A stretch of 6,209 bases of DNA, taken from the NCBI GenBank assembly GCA_947074165.1, contig CAMTOT010000179.1, positions 1-6,209 on the forward strand, read 5' to 3'. Both the position numbers and the translations under genes were made by a program. Below are positions 1 to 6,207 of the stretch, one piece after another. Positions within the stretch are counted from its first letter, which is position 1, and each line of letters begins with the position of its first letter. The DNA is from an uncultured Bacteroidales bacterium (GTDB lineage: Bacteria; Bacteroidota; Bacteroidia; Bacteroidales; JAUNSR01). The notes below the pieces were generated by a model that was not told the DNA's origin, did no database searches, and saw only the letters and a list, made by a program, of their open reading frames with translations.

Positions 1-962
1 TTTGAATAAACCTTATTTAGCTCGGCTTCCATTTCAGGATAAACTTTTTTATAATAAGTCGCAGCCTTAGTATCTTCCGTAAAATAAATGAACTGATATG
101 TTCCATCTGAATATTTATGAAGAATCACATCTTTAAAACGCTTCCACCCTTCACTTGACCTGGACGGATCTTCTGCATATTGCATTATCATCTCATCCAT
201 ATTCTTAGGCACTTCTATCACCTTGTCAATCTCATGTATTACGCCATGCGAAATAAACATATCCGGTGTAACAATCTTAGCGCCATAGATATTGCCATAT
301 TGAGAAAACTCCGATGTATTATAAAAATTATTATAATCGGATGATTGTAACCCATTTGAAGAAAAATATGTCGGTGTAAATACAGACAAATATCTGTTAT
401 TATGCCATGTATCAACAAATGCATTTATTGCAGAATCATCAAAAACATACACCGAATCGCCATTTACCAGATCCTTATATAATGCTTTATATGACGGAGT
501 ACGTTTTCTGACAGAAGCGCCAAGTTCCCATTCTGCAGAGGCAAGCCATGAATTTCCAAGATTTGCAGCTGAATACTGATTATAGATAAAGGAAAAAGAT
601 ACAATATCTGCCGCTTCTTTAGAAGGGATATCATAGACTGAATTATATCCTTTAGATTGAAGATATTCATCAAAAGCCTTATCATTAGGAGCAAGGAAGG
701 TAAAACTACCCGAACCGTGTATCACTTTGGAATAAAGCGTTCTTTCTACAAGTTGTAGATAGCTATTAAAATTACCCTTTTCTTTTAAAACTTCGTATGC
801 ATTGCCTTCAAGCCAGCTTGGTTCTTCATAATACTTTTCAAACTCAGACTGACAAGAACCCGACAACACAAGCAGCGACGTTAATGCCACTCCTTTGAAT
901 AAATGACCGTATGGTGCATAAATTCCGCGAAATTTCATCAAAAGATTACTTTCGTCTTTCAT
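1..962 (-). CDS. Fasciclin (FAS1) domain lipoprotein, 3' end cut off by window edge
   Basis: This open frame of 320 codons runs without a stop to the left edge, so the C-terminus is missing. Seen: a hydrophobic stretch (about residues 22-34) ending in LSGSC, with Cys37 as the likely lipidated residue, followed by acidic SEFEKYYEEP, which resembles a Bacteroidetes surface-export signal. A FAS1 domain spans about residues 55-252, with the typical SFTFLAPNDKAF segment (86-97) and the closing GVIHEIDKVIEVP segment (240-252). Residues 254-320 look like the start of a second FAS1 repeat. Known: such lipoproteins are commonly encoded next to susC/susD in Bacteroidales glycan loci. Inference: an outer-membrane accessory or binding protein with susC/susD to the left. 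Start: Met1 is followed by acidic DES, unusual for a signal peptide; Met9 (codon at 938-936), beginning MKFRG, gives a more normal one and may be the true start. It is transcribed divergently from the GH2 gene. Confidence 0.88.
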   Translation of the reverse strand, partial: MKDESNLLMKFRGIYAPYGHLFKGVALTSLLVLSGSCQSEFEKYYEEPSWLEGNAYEVLKEKGNFNSYLQLVERTLYSKVIHGSGSFTFLAPNDKAFDEYLQSKGYNSVYDIPSKEAADIVSFSFIYNQYSAANLGNSWLASAEWELGASVRKRTPSYKALYKDLVNGDSVYVFDDSAINAFVDTWHNNRYLSVFTPTYFSSNGLQSSDYNNFYNTSEFSQYGNIYGAKIVTPDMFISHGVIHEIDKVIEVPKNMDEMIMQYAEDPSRSSEGWKRFKDVILHKYSDGTYQFIYFTEDTKAATYYKKVYPEMEAELNKVYS

Positions 963-1009
963 GTTATTAGATTATTATATTGATAATTTTGTTTTTCTAT
1001 GCGTATTAT

Positions 1010-1028
1010 TATATGGATAAACCATATA
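1010..1028 (-). other. Small hairpin in the predicted 5' leader of the fasciclin gene
   Basis: TATATGG (1010-1016) and CCATATA (1022-1028) form a perfect 7-bp stem with a 5-nt loop. If transcription starts near 1117 the hairpin lies in the mRNA leader, ending about 47 nt before Met1. Only two pairs are G-C, so stability is modest. A role in leader stability or translation is inference. Confidence 0.35.
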
Positions 1029-1123
1029 TGTGTTTCATTCCCCTCTAAATCCGATTAAGTCATAAAAAAAAATTCAACCCGGGTCAAATACAATAAGATT
1101 ATACCCCAACATTAATTTTTATT

Positions 1124-1154
1124 CAAAAATATCATGCCCTCACTACTATTACAA
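1124..1154 (-). promoter_or_regulatory. Predicted Bacteroidetes-type promoter of the fasciclin gene
   Basis: Read on the minus strand, TTG at 1154-1152 is followed by a 20-bp spacer and TATTTTTG at 1131-1124. This matches the published Bacteroides primary-sigma form (TTG at -33, 19-21 bp, TAnnTTTG at -7) at every defined base. Transcription would start near 1117, giving a leader of about 155 nt to Met1. The -33 TTG lies inside the ACAAT-N5-ATTGT dyad at 1151-1165, so a protein bound there could compete with RNA polymerase. No start site has been measured; the call rests on pattern match and orientation. Confidence 0.55.
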
Positions 1155-1165
1155 TGTAGTATTGT
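1151..1165. promoter_or_regulatory. Operator-like dyad A (ACAAT-N5-ATTGT)
   Basis: ACAAT (1151-1155) and ATTGT (1161-1165) are perfect inverted halves five bases apart. The site covers the -33 element of the predicted fasciclin promoter. Its right half runs on into the 8-bp palindrome TTGTACAA (1162-1169). The same dyad recurs at 1475-1489, and a degenerate form at 1432-1446. Binding by a dimeric regulator is inference; I do not recognise the site as that of a named family. Confidence 0.45.
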
Positions 1166-1431
1166 ACAAATCAATGTAAAAACAGACAACCATCATTTTA
1201 CACTTTTATCCACAGTTAACATTAACCACCCATAAGCACCTTATATCCACCAAAAAGACACTTTTCATCTACCTCTAAAGCAACAAACGAGCCATTTATT
1301 TAACTTATTCAGCCATTTACATTAATAAAAAACACCTCTCGGCATACAGATTTCACAACCTGACAACGTCAAAACGCATTATTTTCATCATACAGAAAAA
1401 AACATTTTTACACTCTGACACTATGTTTACA

Positions 1432-1448
1432 CGAATGTATTATTGTAC
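1432..1448. promoter_or_regulatory. Operator-like dyad B, degenerate copy of dyad A
   Basis: CGAATGTATTATTGTAC matches the 17 bases at 1151-1167 at 14 positions; the inner 15 bases (1434-1448 against 1153-1167) differ at only one. The right half ATTGT is exact, while the left half is CGAAT instead of ACAAT. Its right end overlaps the left arm of the inverted repeat at 1443-1464. Probably a weaker site of the same kind. Confidence 0.35.
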
Positions 1449-1464
1449 GATATCACACGTACAA
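1443..1464. promoter_or_regulatory. Inverted repeat TTGTACG-N8-CGTACAA, operator-like
   Basis: TTGTACG (1443-1449) and CGTACAA (1458-1464) are perfect inverted 7-bp arms with an 8-bp spacer. No T run follows, so it does not look like a terminator. It lies about 105 bp upstream of the GH2 start, and its left arm shares the TTGTAC element with dyads A and B. A regulator-binding site for the GH2-GH28 operon is the likeliest reading, by inference. Confidence 0.4.
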
Positions 1465-1474
1465 AGCATTAAAC

Positions 1475-1489
1475 ACAATATTACATTGT
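1475..1489. promoter_or_regulatory. Operator-like dyad C (ACAAT-N5-ATTGT)
   Basis: ACAAT (1475-1479) and ATTGT (1485-1489) repeat both halves and the spacing of dyad A exactly, with a different spacer sequence (ATTAC instead of GTAGT). Conserved arms with an unconserved spacer are what a dimer-binding site would give. The site ends about 18 bp before the candidate -33 element at 1507, a position suited to an activator. Confidence 0.42.
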
Positions 1490-1506
1490 TATGAACTTAT
1501 ATCTAT

Positions 1507-1536
1507 TTCACTAACATTTACGAAAAATTAATTTAG
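1507..1536 (+). promoter_or_regulatory. Candidate promoter of the GH2-GH28 operon (weak match)
   Basis: TTC (1507-1509), a 19-bp spacer and TAATTTAG (1529-1536) match the Bacteroidetes TTG / TAnnTTTG form with one mismatch in each box. The -7 box ends 32 bp before the GH2 ATG, a plausible leader length. No exact match to TAnnTTTG was found from 1300 to 1568 on this strand. A poor basal promoter would fit a gene needing an activator, but the site could also be chance in AT-rich DNA. Confidence 0.28.
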
Positions 1537-1568
1537 CATCATCAAAATTTATTCTCAATCTAATAGTT

Positions 1569-4448
1569 ATGAAAAGAAAAGCACTATCTGCTTTATTAAT
1601 TCTATTCACATTTATTATAAATGCAGAAAACAAGATTAATCTTGCGGGAACCTGGTCTTTCGAAAAAGACAGACACGATATTGGAGTATCTGAGAAATGG
1701 TTTAACAGAAACTTATCCGACAATATAAATCTGCCGGGATCTATTCCTGAAAAATTAAAAGGTGATCCGGTATCCGCTACAACTCAGTGGACAGGAAGTC
1801 TTTATGACAGCGCGTATTACTTTAATCCGAAAATGGAAAAATACCGCATAGACGGCAATATTAAACTACCATTCTTCTTAACTCCGGATTGTCATTATGT
1901 AGGAGTGGCTTGGTATCAGAAAGAGGTAAACTTATCATCTTATTCTAAAGGTGAGAGAGTTATACTTAACCTTGAAAGACCTCATATAGAGACTACAGTA
2001 TGGATAAATAATAATAATGCAGGATCTCAAAACAGTCTTTGCGTGCCTCATGTATATGATATTACTCCTTACATAAAAGGAAATAAATGTACAATCACAA
2101 TACGTGTAGATAATAGAATAAAAGATATTAATGTAGGTCCTGACTCTCATAGTATAACTGATCAGACACAAGGTAACTGGAACGGAATAGTCGGTGATAT
2201 ATCAATCAAAACTATGCCTTCTTTCTATTTTGAGGACATACAGATATATCCCGAACCTGATAACAAACAGGCAAAAATAAGGCTGACAGTAAAGAGTGAT
2301 AATAGAAAAAACTCATCACTTAACCTTAAAATAACGGCAAAAAGCTTCAATACAGATAAACAACACATTATACCTGCAAAAACTCATAATATTACACTTA
2401 GTAATGGTATATGCTCTGATGAAATAATACTACCTCTTGGAGATGATATGCTTCTTTGGGATGAATTTGACCCTGCTTTATATATGCTTACTGCGGAAAT
2501 AACTAACGGTAAAAGCTCTATATCTAAAGACGTACAATTCGGTGTAAGAAAATTTGAAATTGAAGGTAAATGGTTTTATGTCAACGGTAGAAAAACAATG
2601 CTAAGAGGGACTGTTGAGAACTGCTGTTTTCCTAAAACAGGTTATGCGCCTATGGATGTGGAAAGCTGGGAGAGAGTATTTCGTATTTGTAAAAACTATG
2701 GACTTAACCATATGAGATTTCACTCATTTTGTCCTCCTGAAGCTGCATTCATAGCTGCCGACATGGTCGGATTTTACATTCAGCCGGAAGGTCCGAGCTG
2801 GCCAAACCATGGTGTAAAACTTGGTAACGGAGAGCCGATTGATAAGTATCTGATGGACGAGACGATAGCTTTGACGAAGCAATATGGCAACTACGCATCA
2901 TACTGTATGCTTGCTTGCGGAAACGAACCAAGCGGAAGATGGGTGAAATGGGTATCTGACTTTGTTGACTATTGGAAAAACACTGATCCGCGTCGTGTAT
3001 ATACAGGTGCTTCCGTAGGACAGGGATGGCAGTGGCAACCAAAAAATGAGTTTCACGTAAAAGCAGGAGCCAGAGGGTTAACATGGCGAAACACACAGCC
3101 AATGACAAATGATGATTACAGACTGCAAAACAGAATAGATACAATAACACAGCCTTATGTTTCTCACGAAACAGGGCAATGGTGCGCATTTCCTAATTTT
3201 GAAGAAATTTCTAAATATACAGGCGTAAACAAGGCTAAGAATTTTGAAATTTTCCGCGATTTTCTTTCAGACAACAACATGGGAAACATGGCTCATAAAT
3301 TTATGATGGCAAGCGGGAAACTACAAGCTTTATGCTATAAATATGAGATTGAAAAAACTCTTCGTACACCAGATTACGCCGGATTTCAACTACTCGCACT
3401 CAACGATTATTCCGGACAGGGCACAGCTCTTGTTGGTGTGCTTGATGTGTTCTTTGAGGAAAAAGGATACATTAACGCATCCGAATGGCGTAAATTCTGT
3501 TCTGCCACTGTACCTCTTATGCGTACCGATAAATTTACTTATACAAATTCAGAATCATTCAATGCGGATATTGAAGTGTCTCATTTTGGAAAGAAATCTA
3601 TCAATAATGCTATTATAGAGTATACGATTAAAGATCAATACGGCAAGATATACTATAATGGCTGCTTTAATAAAACGGATATTCCTGTTGGCAATATGAA
3701 TAAAATAGGCTCCGTAGAGTTTAATTTAAGCAGTTTCAAAGAAGCTAAAAAGCTATCCCTTGAGGTAAACATAAAAGATACCGGAGCGACAAACAGCTGG
3801 GAATTTTGGGTTTACCCTGAAAAACAGAGCATTGATAAAGGAGAGGTGTATATAACAGACTCTCTCGACTCAAAGGCATTGGATATACTCGGAAAAGGCG
3901 GAAAAGTACTTATTACGGCAGCCGGAAAAATAAATTACGGAAAAGATATTGTACAATACTTTACTCCTGCTTTTTGGAACACATCATGGTTTAAAATGCG
4001 TCCGCCTCATACTACCGGAATATACGTCAATCCAAACCATAATGTTTTCAATAACTTCCCTACAGAATATCATAGTAATCTGCAGTGGTGGGAACTAATA
4101 AACCGTGGACAAATCATGCAGTTTACCGACTTTCCGGATGATTTCCAACCACTCGTACAGAATATCGACACATGGTTTATAAGCCGTAAAATAGGTATGT
4201 TGTTTGAAGCTAATGTTTTGAACGGGAAGCTAATGATGACAACTATGAATATTACAGGTGATGACGAAAAGAGAATTGTAGCAAGACAGATGAGAAAATC
4301 TATTCTTGACTACATGAATTCTGACAATTTCAGACCGCAACATAATATTACAACTGATATGATTAATGATTTATATACAAAGGTTTCAGATGAAATTAAA
4401 TCATATACAAAAGGGAGTCCCAATGAACTGAAACCCAAAATTAACTAA
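1569..4448 (+). CDS. Exported GH2-family beta-glycosidase with C-terminal extension
   Basis: Likely hydrolyses a terminal beta-linked sugar (galactose or similar) by the retaining mechanism of family GH2; the exact substrate cannot be read from sequence. Seen: a Sec signal peptide (1-19, likely cut after INA); an N-terminal jelly-roll sugar-binding domain (about 22-215, with LAGTWSF, GVAWYQKEV and WNGIVGDI); an Ig-like domain (about 218-325); a TIM barrel (about 330-650) with RFHSFCPPE (383-391); a probable beta-sandwich (about 655-750); and a C-terminal domain (about 755-915) resembling the amidotransferase-like fold at the end of some beta-galactosidases. The acid/base is probably Glu453 in GNEP, the nucleophile Glu534 in SHETG, so it looks active. 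The signal peptide has no lipobox, suggesting a periplasmic enzyme. The frame is intact; no in-frame ATG lies between the upstream stop (1512-1514) and 1569. First gene of an operon with GH28, whose presence points to pectin side chains (inference). Confidence 0.87.
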   Translation: MKRKALSALLILFTFIINAENKINLAGTWSFEKDRHDIGVSEKWFNRNLSDNINLPGSIPEKLKGDPVSATTQWTGSLYDSAYYFNPKMEKYRIDGNIKLPFFLTPDCHYVGVAWYQKEVNLSSYSKGERVILNLERPHIETTVWINNNNAGSQNSLCVPHVYDITPYIKGNKCTITIRVDNRIKDINVGPDSHSITDQTQGNWNGIVGDISIKTMPSFYFEDIQIYPEPDNKQAKIRLTVKSDNRKNSSLNLKITAKSFNTDKQHIIPAKTHNITLSNGICSDEIILPLGDDMLLWDEFDPALYMLTAEITNGKSSISKDVQFGVRKFEIEGKWFYVNGRKTMLRGTVENCCFPKTGYAPMDVESWERVFRICKNYGLNHMRFHSFCPPEAAFIAADMVGFYIQPEGPSWPNHGVKLGNGEPIDKYLMDETIALTKQYGNYASYCMLACGNEPSGRWVKWVSDFVDYWKNTDPRRVYTGASVGQGWQWQPKNEFHVKAGARGLTWRNTQPMTNDDYRLQNRIDTITQPYVSHETGQWCAFPNFEEISKYTGVNKAKNFEIFRDFLSDNNMGNMAHKFMMASGKLQALCYKYEIEKTLRTPDYAGFQLLALNDYSGQGTALVGVLDVFFEEKGYINASEWRKFCSATVPLMRTDKFTYTNSESFNADIEVSHFGKKSINNAIIEYTIKDQYGKIYYNGCFNKTDIPVGNMNKIGSVEFNLSSFKEAKKLSLEVNIKDTGATNSWEFWVYPEKQSIDKGEVYITDSLDSKALDILGKGGKVLITAAGKINYGKDIVQYFTPAFWNTSWFKMRPPHTTGIYVNPNHNVFNNFPTEYHSNLQWWELINRGQIMQFTDFPDDFQPLVQNIDTWFISRKIGMLFEANVLNGKLMMTTMNITGDDEKRIVARQMRKSILDYMNSDNFRPQHNITTDMINDLYTKVSDEIKSYTKGSPNELKPKIN

Positions 4449-4451
4449 TCG

Positions 4452-5963
4452 ATGATGATGAACATACTACTAAAAGGCACTTTATATTCAGTTTTTGCCG
4501 TATCTACTCTATTTTTTAATTCTTGTAATGGCGGAAATAAGAATAATACTACTTCAGAATTATACCCCGATTTCGATTGGGGGAAAGAGGTCGTTTCTCC
4601 AAATCTTGACTGGACTAAAAATGTAGGAGCCAAAACTATACCCTCAGGGCAGATATTTAATGTGGCAGACTACGGACTTATCAATGATTCAACAACACTC
4701 AATACAGACGCAATACAACACGCCATTGATGTGTGCCATGCACAGGGGGGAGGTACAGTAAAAATGCCGGCGGGGCATTTCCTTACCGGAGCACTGTTTA
4801 TTAAAAGTAATGTCAATTTCGAACTTGATAAAAATACAGTTATAATTGCGTCAACCGACATTGAATTATACCCGGAGATGCAATCTCGCATAGCCGGAAT
4901 TGAGATGACCTGGCCTTGCGCTGTGATAAACATTCTCGACGCTTCAAACGCTATGATAAGCGGAAAAGGAACCATAGATTGTAAAGGTGAAGTATTCTGG
5001 AATAAATACTGGGAATTGCGAAAAGACTACACAGCACGAGGGCTGAGATGGATTGTTGATTACGATTGTAAAAGGGTAAGAGGTTTGCTTGTTTCAAACA
5101 GCAAGAATATCACTCTTAAAGACTTTACGATTATGCGTACTGGGTTCTGGGCTTGTCAGATTCTTTATTCAGATCAGTGTACGCTCGACGCATTAATCGT
5201 TAATAATAATATAGGTGGACACGGTCCAAGTACAGACGGTATAGATATCGACTCAAGTTCTAATATTCTCATTGAAAACTGCGATGTCGATTGCAATGAT
5301 GATAATTATTGTCTCAAAGCGGGTCGTGACGCTGACGGACTACGCGTAAACAGACCAACTGAAAACATTGTTATCAGAAACTGTATCGCAAGAAAAGGAG
5401 CAGGACTAATCACGTGTGGTAGTGAAACATCCGGTAGTATAAGAAATGTACTGGGATACAACCTTCACGCATACGGTACTTATACTGCGTTAAGATTGAA
5501 ATCAGCAATGAACCGTGGAGGAACAGTTGAAAACATTTACATGACAAATGTAAAAGCGGACAGCGTAAAAAATATCCTTGCCGCGGACCTAAACTGGCAT
5601 CCGTCTTACAGCTACTCTAAACTTCCGGCTGAGTATCAGGACACAGATATACCAGAACACTGGACTACAATGCTTACACCTGTTTTACCGGAAGAAAAAG
5701 GATACCCGAGGTTTAGAAATGTATATTTCAGTAATGTTGATGCTAAAGATGCCGAACAGTTTATATCAGCCTCAGGGCACAGTAATGATTTAAGACTAAA
5801 AGACTTCTACATTCATAATATTAAAGCCAGCACTGAAAAAGCAGGTATTATGAGTTATACCGAAGGGTTTAATATGGGCAATATTGATTTAATTGTAAAA
5901 GACGGTTCTCAGATTGAGATGAAAGAGAACTATAATCACAAATTAGAAATTAAGTATCAATAA
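4452..5963 (+). CDS. GH28-family (polygalacturonase-like) lipoprotein
   Basis: Family GH28 enzymes hydrolyse galacturonic-acid linkages in homogalacturonan or rhamnogalacturonan by inversion on a right-handed beta-helix. Seen: a hydrophobic signal ending FFNSC with Cys25 as likely lipid anchor; an Asn-rich linker; an 11-residue tandem repeat (38-59); the family's N-terminal FNVADYG segment (69-75); then the helix. Catalytic Asp residues are retained: STDGID (Asp262) and CNDDN (Asp283, Asp284), with Arg348 and Lys350 of RLK for substrate binding. The motif that usually reads GHG is GAG (316-318), so the usual His is Ala317, and the usual Asn of NTD is Ser260. I infer a specialised clade, perhaps rhamnogalacturonan-active, rather than a dead enzyme. 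No acidic export signal follows Cys25, so whether it faces the periplasm or surface is unclear. It starts 3 bp after the GH2 stop with three ATGs in a row (4452, 4455, 4458); the true first codon is uncertain. Length is usual for the family. Confidence 0.92.
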   Translation: MMMNILLKGTLYSVFAVSTLFFNSCNGGNKNNTTSELYPDFDWGKEVVSPNLDWTKNVGAKTIPSGQIFNVADYGLINDSTTLNTDAIQHAIDVCHAQGGGTVKMPAGHFLTGALFIKSNVNFELDKNTVIIASTDIELYPEMQSRIAGIEMTWPCAVINILDASNAMISGKGTIDCKGEVFWNKYWELRKDYTARGLRWIVDYDCKRVRGLLVSNSKNITLKDFTIMRTGFWACQILYSDQCTLDALIVNNNIGGHGPSTDGIDIDSSSNILIENCDVDCNDDNYCLKAGRDADGLRVNRPTENIVIRNCIARKGAGLITCGSETSGSIRNVLGYNLHAYGTYTALRLKSAMNRGGTVENIYMTNVKADSVKNILAADLNWHPSYSYSKLPAEYQDTDIPEHWTTMLTPVLPEEKGYPRFRNVYFSNVDAKDAEQFISASGHSNDLRLKDFYIHNIKASTEKAGIMSYTEGFNMGNIDLIVKDGSQIEMKENYNHKLEIKYQ

Positions 5964-6068
5964 TAACTACACGTCAAGCAATAATGCCCTGACTAAAAGC
6001 ATATAGGAAAGTATTTGTCGGTTTATACACTGTAGATTCCAATCTGTGAATCAGGTCATTCCAAAGTA

Positions 6069-6111
6069 AAAAGAGGCTGTCTAACAATAAAATGTTTAGA
6101 CAGCCTCTTTT
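6069..6111. terminator. Strong bidirectional rho-independent terminator
   Basis: The left arm (6069-6084, AAAAGAGGCTGTCTAA) and right arm (6096-6111) form a perfect 16-bp stem around an 11-nt loop, with A's at the left foot and T's at the right foot, so it can work on either strand. It lies 105 bp after the GH28 stop and ends the GH2-GH28 operon. From memory, GAGGCTGTC-type stems are common in Bacteroidales terminators. The symmetry would also suit a leftward gene ending beyond the right edge. Confidence 0.88.
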
Positions 6112-6185
6112 CTATGCTAAAAAAATGGATCGTGTATGCTAATACCTTTTCAAAAATATCCCAACCAATACTATATATGAATCAA

Positions 6186-6207
6186 CGGTTGCCGGAAAGT
6201 GCAACCG
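6186..6207. repeat. Inverted repeat CGGTTGC-N8-GCAACCG at the window edge
   Basis: CGGTTGC (6186-6192) and GCAACCG (6201-6207) are perfect 7-bp inverted arms with an 8-base spacer, in a patch visibly richer in G+C than the bases just before it. No T run is seen within the window. It could be a hairpin in the 3' part of a leftward gene, an element end, or chance; the window stops two bases later, so I cannot tell. Nothing else is supportable between 6112 and 6185. Confidence 0.35.

Larger units (their letters stand above)
963..1568. other. Divergent intergenic region (606 bp), regulatory, no gene seen
   Basis: This AT-rich region separates the fasciclin gene (leftward) from the GH2-GH28 operon (rightward). 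I found no credible coding frame or RNA gene in it. It holds a good minus-strand promoter, a weak plus-strand promoter candidate, three related dyads, one further 7+7 inverted repeat, and a small hairpin in the leader of the fasciclin gene. Between 1141 and 1440 my hand count gives about 73 C against 23 G on the plus strand, a strong strand skew. Confidence 0.8.

Noticed and set aside
239..694. Two short minus-strand open frames (239-424, 464-694)
   Set aside because: Both lie out of frame inside the fasciclin gene; their Ile/Leu/His-rich products show no domain.
984..991. TAATTTTG, an exact plus-strand match to the -7 box
   Set aside because: No TTG stands at the proper distance upstream, and it would leave a leader of over 570 bases before the GH2 gene.
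1009..1038. Nine-codon leader ORF (MKHIYGLSI) upstream of the fasciclin gene
   Set aside because: The purine-rich AGAGGGG lies directly against the ATG, too close to act as a ribosome site, and the peptide has no run of regulatory codons.
1206..1214. Perfect DnaA box as a sign of a replication origin
   Set aside because: A single 9-base match is not rare in this much AT-rich DNA; there is no tight cluster of boxes and no replication or partition gene nearby.
2749..3189. 146-codon open frame on the minus strand
   Set aside because: It lies wholly inside the GH2 catalytic barrel, whose plus-strand frame carries clear family motifs; the antisense protein has no recognisable domain and is rich in Cys, Arg and Ser as expected for a shadow frame.
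3343..3618. 91-codon plus-strand open frame inside the GH2 gene
   Set aside because: It overlaps the end of the catalytic barrel in another frame; the GH2 frame is continuous through it, so no frameshift or nested gene needs to be invoked.
4670..4975. 101-codon minus-strand open frame
   Set aside because: Antisense shadow of the conserved GH28 N-terminal beta-helix region, with no start context or motif.
6035..6052. GATTC-N8-GAATC inverted repeat after the GH28 gene
   Set aside because: A 5-bp stem with few G-C pairs and no T run is likely chance; the true terminator lies just downstream.
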